64,000 nt of DNA from assembly GCA_001643675.2 (NCBI GenBank), contig LSRY02000002.1:2087501-2151500 (forward strand). Reading direction: 5' to 3'. Positions 54,728 to 64,000 of the stretch are shown here, one piece after another. Position numbers and translations under genes: made by a program. Each line of letters begins with the position of its first letter. Within the stretch, counting starts at the first letter, position 1. The notes beneath the pieces were generated by a model. It saw only the letters and a list, made by a program, of their open reading frames with translations, had not been told where the DNA came from and searched no databases. The DNA comes from Monocercomonoides exilis (Eukaryota; Preaxostyla; Oxymonadida; Polymastigidae).

Positions 54728-56795
54728 ATGCTGCTTTTCAGGATCAATTTGCTGTATTTTGTTTTATCCATTTTCCATTTTTTTAACAACGGTTTGAAAA
54801 ATGACTTTTTTGCTTATATTTACATCCATTATTATAAGCTATCAATAATTGTACTTGGAATTCAAATGATTTCGTTTTTGTTTATCCTCGCTGCCGAGAC
54901 AACACATTTTGAAAAAGTTTTAACAAACTCCAGAATATTACATGTGATCCTGTTGGCAATGTCGCTTCTTTCCCTTGTCCTTGTGACTGTTTATGGATTT
55001 ACAGATTTTTTGAACGAAGGATTAAAATCATTGCAGCTATATTCTTTTGTATTTGCTTTAATCTTTGGAGTTATTGGTTTTCAGTTATTATATCTTTTCA
55101 GGTTTGAATTTGAATTTAATACACAATATACTTTTGCATGAAATTTCCTGAATGTTTATATTTCAAAGCACATGCACTCGATATTTATTTACATGGCTGC
55201 TTTCGCTCTCACCACCTCCTGTGAGAAATGAAATCCTGTGCACAATTTCTGGTGCTTTAACCATCACAATAATAGTGATTGCAAATGAAAAGTTTATTTA
55301 CGGCTTAGCAACAGAAATGATTGCTTCTTACGATGAGGATAGCTCCAGAATTTGGAGTACTATGAAAGGAGGGAATAGAATAGGATGGCACATACTCCTT
55401 GGATCAGTTTTTGTGCTTGTTGAAAGTGGATTCAGAACAATGTGGTTGAATAGAGAATGGGAAATCAAACAAAAAAGATGGCTAAGATGGTGTGCGAAAA
55501 ATGGTAAGCAAGAAAAAGGAATTCAAAAAAGAAACTATGAAATGTGCGAAATGGATGTGAATGTTGGAACAAAAAATCCAACTGAATCACATGGAGTAAA
55601 AGAGGAAAATAGCAGAAAAGCAGAAAAGGAGAACTTAGCCAAATATGACGATGAAACAGCAATGTTGCTCGCAGAAAGCGAAGAAGAACGAAAAGAACGA
55701 TTGGAACGAGTTAGAAAAAGAGAAGAAGAAAAAGCGTTAAAAGAACGAAAGAGACTTGAAGCAGAAAAACAGCAAATAGCAAAAAAGCAGCAGCAACTGA
55801 ATGAGTTGCGAAAGTTTATGAAAGAAGTTGAAGAAAAAGAAAAGAAAGAGAAAATTGACAGGCTTACCAAATCAGCACAACTTACCGACGAAGATTTTCA
55901 GAGTGCAATGAACGACACTTCAGAACGCTTGAAACTTAAAAATGAGCTGAGCGTGGCTAAATTGGACGAGCCACAGAATCAAAGCAGCAATCAAGGCATT
56001 AGCGCAAAGTCGAGCAAATCTTTATTATCTACAAGAAACATGTTGGAAGAAATAGAATCAAGCTCTGAAGAAGAAGAAGAAAAAGAAGGCGGATTCAATA
56101 TGAATGACATTGTATTTGATGATTCAGAAGATGAAGTGATTGAAATAGACAGCACAGTATCGTTGGATATTGGGCTTGTGCAAAACAGGCAAAATGCGCT
56201 CAACAAGAATAAGAATGCCACTTTTGCATATGGCACAACCATACGCAACGAAAACGACGAGTTTTCAGGACAAAGCAAAAAGAGGGCGAAACAGACAGAA
56301 GGATTGAATGATGTTTTCTTTGTGATGGACAAAGGATTTGAAGAGACTGAGCATGTTGAGAATCAGCATCTGGTTATGAAACGGGATGTGTTGCAGAAGC
56401 AATTCACTTCGAAGAAAAAGAAAGGCGTAAAAAAAACAGTCAGACAAACAAGCAATAAAGGCAGTCCATCCACTTCGAGAAATAATCATAGCTCGTCATC
56501 TCCTTCTCATTCAAATGGCAGTTTGAATGAAGACGGGGGAAGAATAAGTGCATCTCTGGAAGCACAACACATTGTGGAAGAAGAACAAAGGGGAATCAAT
56601 AAAAGTGGAACTGCTTCAATTAGATCAAAGTCAAGAGGAATTAAAATGAAAAAGGAATTTGAAGATGATGATATTGATGATGATGACAGCATCGATGAGG
56701 ATAGCTCTGACAATATGTTTGTGCACCATTCACGCTCATCCAGTATGAGTTCTATGAGTTCAGTTTCTTCAAATACACCTCTGCTGTTTCATTAA
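54728..56795 (+). CDS. Multi-pass membrane protein with long charged cytoplasmic tail, unknown function
   Basis: Exons 54728-55100 and 55169-56795 are joined by a 68-nt intron (phase 2, restoring SerThr at the joint). The product is about 666 aa, ending TAA. The N-terminal 230 residues hold about six hydrophobic helices (LLYFVLSIFHFF, YKLSIIVLGIQMISFLFIL, ILHVILLAMSLLSLVLVTVY, YSFVFALIFGVIGFQLLYLF, ILCTISGALTITIIVIANE, IGWHILLGSVFVLVES). Then comes a basic stop-transfer (NREWEIKQKRWLRWC), a Glu/Lys/Arg-rich coiled coil (about 55660-55860), an acidic patch (SSSEEEEEKEGG) and a Ser/Asp-rich C-terminus. No domain family is recognised. An upstream exon is possible because CTTTTCAG just after the ATG resembles an acceptor. 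Confidence 0.6.
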
Positions 56796-57063
56796 AGTTT
56801 ATTTTCTTGTTCAGTATTTTATGTTCATATCACTTCATTTTGTTCGTTTTGCTTTATTTTTATTTGATTTAATGCATATGCATTTTCAAATAATCGCAAA
56901 TTATTTATAAACACTTTTTTTATTTTCTATTTTTTATTTTTACGTGACAAATTAAACTTTTATCAATTAAGGTGAAATGAATTTCACAAAAATCTAAAAT
57001 TTACTCAAGTGAAGTGTCAGAAGAAGGAAACTCAATAAAAAATCTACCTTTCAGAGAAGAAGA

Positions 57064-59367
57064 CTAAGAGCGACGTGTGTAGATGAGAATGTAAGCCTGC
57101 TGCGAAAACACTTTTTTCTCTGAGACAACATTGACATGATTGTCATTGAATTCAAGCCATATTGATGAAGATGAAGGAGCAGACGATGCAGAATCGGATG
57201 ATGAAGGCGGTTGAGTTCGAGAAAAAGGAGGGGCAATATGTCGATGAACATATGAAATGTAATGTCCAGAATGAACAGTTGCACCGTGATGCACAACAAC
57301 ACCACATAAGTCGTAATCTGCACTTCTCGCATTGTCGGAGTAGCACGATTTAACTTCAGTGCTCTTTGATTCACCCTTCCCTTTTCCCTTGTCTGTTCTC
57401 CCAGAAACTAATTGTTCCCTTCTTTCCCTCTCTCTCCTCACATGCATACACAGACCCTTCACTTTCTCTGCCTCTGAAGAAAATCCTCCGTCAAACCAGT
57501 CGCTCACCTCACCCAAGAACATTCTCAAATGCTCTCCAAATTCAATGTGTTTTGCAATTTTCACTGGCTGCCCTGTTGTCCAGTTGACAATGAACCGCTT
57601 CAAATGAAGAACCAAAATAGGTGGGAACGAAAACAAGGACATTGAACGCGTTATGAAGCGAGGCGGTGCAGAAGATGGAGATGTTGAGGACGAGGCAGAA
57701 GAAGAAGGCCGATCTACTCTTATCCTTTCAGTAATCCACATTCGTTCAATTGCATCTTCGACAGTAGCCACCTCTCTATCCGCTATATCTGCACTCAGTT
57801 CAAAGAAGCGTTGGACTGTCAATGAATCCTTTTCACCTGGACGGCATACCCGAGACAAGAGCTCACCTCCAAATAAGATTGAAATAACTGAGATTCCTTG
57901 CTCATTCACGCTAACAACTCCTTCTTTCCTCCCGCTTGCAATTCCAATCCCTGCTGAAAAGGCTTCTTTGCCCGCAGCATTTACACTCTTCACATTCAGC
58001 TTCGTCTTCTTGCCTCCGCTTTTCTTTGCCTTTCCTGCTTCTCTCCATCCATCATCCTCTTCAGTATCAGCTTTGCTTTGGTTAGACTTGTCTTTTTTGT
58101 TAGCCTCTTTTTGTTGCTTTTGCTTGGTTTTTTGTGTTTGTTGTTGAATTTCTTGTTTTTGCTTTCCTTCTTTATTACTTTGCTTAACAGACTTTGACGT
58201 TTTTGGAAGAGGGGCACAAGAAGAATCGATTTTTTCTGTGTTTTCCAAAGTTGTGGATGATTGAGTGGATGTGGAAGTTGTTGATTTGTTTGTTTCACTT
58301 TTGCTTTCACTTTGCTTTTTCTTTGGTTCTTTTTCTTCAGTTTCAAGTTTCGGTTTTCCTTGATCAGTAATTTTCATTTCTTCTTCCAAAATTCGTCTTT
58401 CGTCGATTCTCAAGTCATCATCCAATCCAGACAAGCAAAATGCCAGAAATTCTTCTGCGTCTTCTTGCTCTCCACTCACAGGAAGCACACGACTTTTTTG
58501 TCCAACTCCAACAGAACTAGGTTCAATTACAATTACACTACTATTCTGCTTTGCTTTTTTGCTCGAAGAAGATCCACCTTTTTTGGTGCGAGGTAACGAA
58601 GGAAATTGACCTCCCGGATTTGATGAAGGTAATGAGGCTTCAGTAGACATTGACTCAACAGACAGAGCTGAAGAAGATGTTGAAGAGATTGTTTCTGATA
58701 CTGGACGAATGGTCGAGGAGCCATCTCTCAAGCGAAATTGGGTAATTATAGGATATATTGATTGAGGATAGACTTCTGCTCCTTGAAGATCTTTCATTTT
58801 AACCGATTTAACACTACTCTCGACTTTTCGAGAGCCGTCTTGACTAACAATAGCTGGATGTAGCTGATTGAAAAGATTTAGCCAACATCGTAAATGGGGT
58901 GTCAATGCAGAAGGTGGTTCGCATTCTGTTCGTAATCGAAACAACATCTTGAAAAAAGGAGGGCAATTTACGAGACATTGAATAATGCTATTTGCAAAAC
59001 AAAGATTCGTGGGATTCAAAAGTCCATGAGCTCGTATATTAATAACGGAAGATCCATGAACTAATGTTCTTAGATTAGAGACCATATCGTAGCAAAGAAA
59101 ACATAATTTTAAAGATTGAGGATAAATAATCTTGGGAGTTGATGAAACAACTAATGCTGGATGATCATCATCACCAGATATTGATGTTTTCCCGTCATCA
59201 TCTTTTTGTGGTTTTTTTTGTTGTTCTAACCGCCTTTGTTCCCATTCATTAATTATTTGTCCTTTTTGAGTTTTCTGTTCATTTTCTGACTTAACAGAAC
59301 CAGACTTCTCTTGACATGTAGATTCATCCTTTTTGTTTTCAATGTTTATTTTTTCATTTGACTGCAT
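57064..59367 (-). CDS. USP-family ubiquitin-specific protease, USP10/Ubp3-like
   Basis: A single open frame of 767 aa without a visible intron; ATG at 59367, stop TAG. The Cys box is GLLNPTNLCFANSIIQCLVN (catalytic Cys codon near 59000), with the oxyanion Asn five residues before it. Variation around the Cys (Asn-Leu-Cys in place of Asn-Thr-Cys) and the following CLVNCPPF suit the USP10/Ubp3 branch. Later blocks are SGEQEDAEEFLAFCLSGLDD (QQDA-like), FPPILVLHLKRFIVNW and the His box VVVHHGATVHSGHYISYV (about 57255-57305). FNDNHVNVV and QQAYILIYTRR close the fold. A Lys/Gln/Ser-rich insert of about 170 residues splits the catalytic core after the Asp/Glu-rich block. Role: removal of ubiquitin from substrates in cytosol or nucleus. 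It is tail-to-tail with the upstream membrane-protein gene (268 nt) and divergent from the PDI gene (234 nt). Confidence 0.85.
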   Translation of the reverse strand: MQSNEKINIENKKDESTCQEKSGSVKSENEQKTQKGQIINEWEQRRLEQQKKPQKDDDGKTSISGDDDHPALVVSSTPKIIYPQSLKLCFLCYDMVSNLRTLVHGSSVINIRAHGLLNPTNLCFANSIIQCLVNCPPFFKMLFRLRTECEPPSALTPHLRCWLNLFNQLHPAIVSQDGSRKVESSVKSVKMKDLQGAEVYPQSIYPIITQFRLRDGSSTIRPVSETISSTSSSALSVESMSTEASLPSSNPGGQFPSLPRTKKGGSSSSKKAKQNSSVIVIEPSSVGVGQKSRVLPVSGEQEDAEEFLAFCLSGLDDDLRIDERRILEEEMKITDQGKPKLETEEKEPKKKQSESKSETNKSTTSTSTQSSTTLENTEKIDSSCAPLPKTSKSVKQSNKEGKQKQEIQQQTQKTKQKQQKEANKKDKSNQSKADTEEDDGWREAGKAKKSGGKKTKLNVKSVNAAGKEAFSAGIGIASGRKEGVVSVNEQGISVISILFGGELLSRVCRPGEKDSLTVQRFFELSADIADREVATVEDAIERMWITERIRVDRPSSSASSSTSPSSAPPRFITRSMSLFSFPPILVLHLKRFIVNWTTGQPVKIAKHIEFGEHLRMFLGEVSDWFDGGFSSEAEKVKGLCMHVRRERERREQLVSGRTDKGKGKGESKSTEVKSCYSDNARSADYDLCGVVVHHGATVHSGHYISYVHRHIAPPFSRTQPPSSSDSASSAPSSSSIWLEFNDNHVNVVSEKKVFSQQAYILIYTRRS

Positions 59368-59601
59368 ATTCTTTGGGAAAAATAATAGAGAAACAATAAA
59401 AAATGATGCGTATTATTTTGTAATGGTTATTCAATTGGTGATAAAATTGGAGAGAAATTACATGTGGCAAAATTCTACAAATCATAAATTATCCTTGGAA
59501 CAAAAAATATTTGGAAAATTAACCCTTTCTTACAGCAAGCAAATTTCGTTGTGATATTTTGGTGAATATTTCACAATAAACTTTATTTGTTAACTAAGAT
59601 C
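59368..59601. promoter_or_regulatory. Divergent promoter region between USP10-like and PDI-family genes
   Basis: The 234 nt between the two start codons must drive both genes. It is AT-rich with no recognised motif. Confidence 0.4.
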
Positions 59602-62189
59602 ATGCTTATTTCATTAATATTGCTTGCATTTTTTAATAATTGCAATGCGTTTAATGTCATTGATTTGACAAGTAAGACATACGATAAATATGTTGCAAAA
59701 GGAAATATTGTTATAAGATAGTGTGCATTCTTTATATAATTTTGAATATACATTAAGTTGTATATGTTCATTAATTATTTTAAAAACAAAACCTTTTCAC
59801 TGTGCAATGAATTAAAATTTGTTAAAGTTGGACTCATTCTGATTATAATTCTTTAGTAATGACTCCCCAATGGGAAGACATTGCACGTGAATATGGAAGA
59901 GCATGTAACAACTTGACGTTTGCTCAACTGGATTGCTCAAGAGAGTTTGCAACTTGCAGAAAAGGACCAGTCATACAATATCCTACTTTCAAATATCACG
60001 GTCCTGATCCAAGCATAGTCCGCCACTTCACCGGAGATAAAACAAAAGAGTCAGTTTCTGAATTCATTTCAGATTCGCATAATTTAAACTTTCGCGCTTC
60101 ACCATCATTTTTCAAAGAATTAACTCCTGACAATTTCTCGAAATATGTTATGGATCCTTTCCAAAATGTGTTGGTTGCATTCACAGCAGAATGGTGTGGA
60201 TATTGCCACAACATACGTTCAGCAATGATCGGAGCCGCATCATCATTTACTGCAGCTGATCATGTTTTGTTCGTTCATATGGATGGAGCGAAACATAGTA
60301 GCTGGTGTCAAAAATTTCACCCTGAAGGATATCCCACATTGAAGTTCTTTCCTGCAGAATACAATTTAACAACCCTTCACAAGTTTGATGCTGAATATGC
60401 CAAGAATGCAAAAGACGAAGAAGAGTCAGATGACGATGATGCTGAAGATGATGATGACTTCAATTTGTCCAGCGATGCATTCTTTGAAAAGGAAAAGAAG
60501 AAGCTTATGGTTATGAATTTCAAGGACGGAATGGAAGAAGAAAACGCAGATTTGCAGAGAGGGATTATCCGAAGAGATAAAAAGAAGAAGAGCAATGCTG
60601 GAGATTCACCCGAGTCTGTAAGCAGCTCTGGTGAAAAAGAAGGAAACGAAGAAGAAGAGGAGGACGAGGAAGAAGAAGAAGTGTTTTGGACAATGGAGAA
60701 TGAGAAGAAGTATGTTGAAGAAGAGAGAAAACTTGCTGTTTTGGAGAAGTTTCTAGAAGATAAAAAGAAGAAAGAGACAGAAAAGAGCAAGCAAAACGAA
60801 ACATCTGACAATAAAACAGAGGAGCCACGAAAATATCGCGAAGTCGAGATCACAAGTGAAGAACTGTCGAAGTTGAGCGACGAATACGTCACAGCAAAGC
60901 GCCGCCAGCTGCGCGAGTGGGCGAAGATAAGGCTGATGTGCATTCAGCAGAGCCGCTACGACGAGATAAGAAGATACCGCCAGTCCATCTCGAGGAAAGC
61001 GAAATACAGTTCGATGTACTCTTCCTTTGACCCTTCGTCGATTGACAACGCATATTCAGTCCGGAAGAAAGGAAGCCGCAACATTGAAAAGTATGTGGGG
61101 CCAAGGACGGTGAAGGGGTTTGTGGCGTTTATGAACGATAAAGTGGGCACGTTCAGGCAACAGCGCGCATTTCCTGATGAGCTGCTGGGATTGGAGAACC
61201 ATGGAAAAGAGGTGGTTCATGATCCGCGCCATGTGATGAAGGAGATCAGAGCTGAGAACGAGAGGCAGAAGCAGGAAGACGAAAAGGAAGAGAAGTCCTG
61301 GAATATTCTGCGTCTGAAGAAGGACAAAGGGAAAAAGAAAGTGAAAGACGATTCGTATCAGGACAATCAGCAGGACAGCAATCCAGTGCAGATCAAAGCA
61401 GCAGACAGGCCGTACATGCAAGGAAGAGAGGGGGTGCGTGTGGAGAGAGAGGCAGGTGCCACAGAGTTCAATCTGATCCGTGTCTATGAGGCCATCAGCC
61501 GCTACTCGCAGATTGTTCAAGGAGAGGAAGTGATTGTGTACCCAAAGAGCGACAATGAGGAAGAAGAGGTGGAGGAAGTCGAAGTCGAAGTGGATGATGA
61601 CGAAGATGAGGATGAGGAGGATGAAGAGGAAGCAGATGAAGATAACGCAGAGAATGATGAGGAGCATTCCGATGGGAAAAGTGGAGAGAAGAAGAAGAAG
61701 ACAAAGAAAATACTTGTGAAGAAGAAGAAGGAGCCTGTGGGTGTTCCATTGAGCAGAGGAGAAGCAGCTGGGGATGTGCAGCGAATGGTCGGGCTGTTGC
61801 GAAGCGAGCGAGTCAGAAAGGAATATTTGGATGTTCTGAACGAGGTGGAGGAGCATATGGATGAGTTGGTCAGGAACTATGCAGAAGAAATGGAAGAGAA
61901 AAAGAAGAGAATGGTAAACAGACGGCTTTTGAGAGAAGCAGCTGAAAGAGCGAGAAGGGAGGAAGCAGAAAACAACAAGGATGCAAATGAAGAAAGAAAA
62001 GAAGAGGAACAAGAAGATGATGAGACTGTTGATGACTTTACAAAATTACCTCCATTGGATCTGACTTTCTTGAAGGAGGAAAGAGACAGGCTCGATGCTT
62101 TAGGAAAGGAGAAATACTTATCATCAAATCAAAGAGGTTGGATATACGCTAAACGAAATATTAGAAACCTGTTTTTAAGAGATTTTTGA
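59602..62189 (+). CDS. Protein disulfide isomerase-family protein with long charged C-terminal region
   Basis: ATG at 59602 starts a likely signal peptide (MLISLILLAFFNNCNA) and the first strand of a thioredoxin fold (FNVIDLTSKTYDKYVAKGNI, to about 59717). One or more introns then reach an acceptor at about 59856 (TTCTTTAG), after which MTPQWEDIAREYG and YPTFKYHG complete domain 1. Its active site falls in 59718-59855 and could not be resolved. Domain 2 has a clear site, FTAEWCGYCHNI (WCGYC at 60192-60206), and a cis-Pro (EGYPTLKFF). After about residue 200 the protein becomes a charged Asp/Glu/Lys-rich region of roughly 600 residues with coiled-coil character. It ends RNLFLRDF-TGA without a KDEL-type ER retention signal. 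Expected role: thiol-disulfide exchange in the secretory pathway. The long charged extension is unlike ordinary PDIs. Confidence 0.75.
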
Positions 62190-62448
62190 ACATGAGAAGA
62201 ATTATTAATTGTTTAAAACATTATTGAGAGTTTTTTTTGAAGAATAATTTTAAAAAAAAAGTATGCTCACGTTATTTAACATTTCATTATTTGCTTCAAT
62301 AATCTTTGCCATTGTTAGTTATTTAATGATTGTTTGTTGTTTGCAAGGAAAATTATGAATAAAACTCAATCAAAACTCTGATCAAACAACAACCATGATT
62401 ATTTTAGTTAATTTTTCGATTTTAATTTTTTGAATATTCTCAAGGAGT
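62190..62448. other. Short AT-rich spacer
   Basis: About 260 nt lie between the PDI-family gene and the RCC1-repeat gene on the same strand. It is the presumed terminator and promoter region; nothing else was recognised. Confidence 0.5.
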
Positions 62449-64000
62449 ATGACAACAGTTGATGATGAACCAGAAATAGGTTAATATTATATATTTGTTC
62501 ATAGATTTATTTTATTTAAACAAATGTTTCTAACGATGATATATTCATTATTATAAATAAAATATCTTTTTTAAATGAAAACATATTTATTACTATTTTT
62601 CTTATTTTATCATTCATTGTTTTGCTCTGCGAATTATTTTAGAAGAGCTTACACATACAATCGACATCGTTTCACTTGATCTAAAATCTTCATCAAGAAT
62701 AACTTTATCAATTCAAACTAAAATAAGTTCGATTGCAACGTTTACTCAAAAGAGTTTGATATAATCTTTCGATTGATTGCTATGAATTCGATATTATTGC
62801 TAAATTTCACAAAGCGACAACTTTTTTTTATCTTTTAACAGATTCTGGAAAAGTAATGAAATACAATAACTCAATTGGGAAATTATCAAGTCAAGAACAA
62901 TGTGGAGTCAATTCGTCTTTGCATTTTAAACAGATTGCTAGCGGTTCTTCTCATATTTTAGCATTAACAGGTATCATAATTTTTCATATTTGCATGTCAA
63001 TTAATTTTATTGTAAATTTTTAAACACTAGACAATGGGGAATTATATTCAGAAGGTTCAAATGCCTTTGGGCAATGTGGACATCCAATTGGTTATCGTTC
63101 TGCAGAATTTGTGAAATGGAACAAATGTGTATCAATTCCCACATCTAGAAATGGAACAATTTCAAAGATATCTTGCTTGCCTTTAACGTCCATTGTGTTC
63201 TTTGGTATGTTTCAATAATTTTCATTGTTGATAATAGAAATTTTCACTTGATATTTTTATTAACTTTGCTTTGAGAAAACGGGGTAGTTGTGATATTTGG
63301 AGATCTAACTCCGTTTGGTTGCACTTCAAGCAACACATTAACGTCAACGTGGCTTCCCCTTGCACTGGTTCCAATGATTGAATGGTCACTTCTATGCCTT
63401 CCGATTCAAGAAAGTAATTCCAAGAAAATGAACGAAATTTTATCCTCAACGATGATAACTTTCGTTACAGATTTGCTGAACAGTTTAATAACATTATCGA
63501 CTTTATTAACAAAAAATGACACAGAACCTCAAGAAAGTGCTTCATCTATGAATAACCCATATGCTATAAATTCGTTTTTCCTCATATTTTTTGAGCATCT
63601 TTCTTTCTTTTTTTCCAAACTTTATTCGAAAACACTTTCTGAACTAAAATGTACAAATACATCTGACTCATCATCTTTTAAATCTACGCTTTATTCTGAT
63701 ACAACAACAACTATATCCACTTCAACTTTTAATACTTACAATTCACAAATACATTCACCAACTTTAACTTCTTCAACTATCCAAGTATTTTCTCAGCCAT
63801 CTCCTAGTTCTTTTCTTAGCACTTCACTTGATGATTCATTTTTATCTCCTGTTTTAATAACCACTCCACTGCAACTTCATCAAAAAGAACCCATTTCATT
63901 TGAAAATCAGGCATCTCCTTCGGAAGAAGCAAGCGACACGCCTGACTTCCCCCGATTAGCAATGCTGGATGACACTTCATCTCAAACATTAAAAGTCATG
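62449..64000 (+). CDS. RCC1-repeat protein (3' partial)
   Basis: ATG at 62449 (MTTVDDEPEI) starts a gene that runs off the right edge. Exons inferred: 62449-62479, 62643-62726 (donor tentative), 62842-62970, 63031-63204 and 63276-64000+. Introns are 163, 115, 60 and 71 nt. Joining exons 3 and 4 gives a typical RCC1 blade: FKQIASGSSHILALTDNGEL, then YSEGSNAFGQCGHPIG. Exon 5 opens with a further blade, ENGVVVIFGDLTPFGCTSSN. A Ser/Thr-rich, probably disordered segment follows, with no stop up to 64000. RCC1 repeats form a seven-bladed propeller used as a GTPase exchange factor or protein scaffold. Which role applies here cannot be told from the part present. Confidence 0.7.

Overview
The window reads as nuclear DNA of a unicellular eukaryote. 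Spliceosomal introns with GT...AG ends interrupt most genes, intergenic DNA is very AT-rich, and proteins are long with large Ser/Gln/Glu-rich disordered segments. The first gene is a receptor-like protein: a beta-helix-type repeat ectodomain, one membrane helix and a degenerate kinase domain. I associate that architecture with large paralogue families of oxymonad metamonads, so a Monocercomonoides-like oxymonad is my best guess (inference, no search run). TGA is the usual stop codon, seen at the end of at least nine genes here; one gene uses TAG and one TAA.

Layout. 1-5.6 kb: 3' part of the receptor-like pseudokinase gene (+). 5.6-11.5 kb: gene-poor AT-rich DNA holding a stable hairpin, a 40-nt T run, a 21-bp minisatellite with an inverted partner, fragments of a possible decayed gene, and an approximately 1.15-kb imperfect palindrome. 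11.5-13.1 kb: a decayed PIF/Harbinger-type (DDE_Tnp_4) transposase gene (-), whose frame is broken by stop codons and not by frameshifts in the part traced. 13.6-21.8 kb, all (-): a SET/NAP-family histone chaperone, a giant serine-rich protein and a Pho80-like cyclin. 21.9-29.3 kb (+): a RAD5/HLTF-type SNF2-RING protein with a canonical PCNA-binding (PIP) motif. 29.5-39.3 kb (-): a >3,000-aa protein resembling SCAPER. 39.5-46.4 kb (+): an LRR/coiled-coil protein with Sfi1-like repeats, probably centrosomal or basal-body. 47.1-52.8 kb (-): a CaMKK-like kinase with an approximately 1,300-aa tail ending in a CaaX-like motif. 52.9-56.8 kb (+): two multi-pass membrane proteins. 57.1-59.4 kb (-): a USP10-like deubiquitinase. 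59.6-62.2 kb (+): a PDI-family protein with a long charged extension. 62.4-64 kb (+): the start of an RCC1-repeat protein.

The genes look like housekeeping and regulatory genes packed in divergent and convergent pairs, not an operon or a single functional system. Recurrent themes are chromatin and DNA repair (SET/NAP, RAD5-like), cell cycle and cytoskeleton (cyclin, SCAPER-like, LRR/Sfi1-like) and ubiquitin (RING, USP). Most resolved introns are 49-65 nt and cluster near 5' ends, followed by very long terminal exons. Exon borders were assigned by eye from reading-frame continuity and protein-family fit, so each is a prediction.
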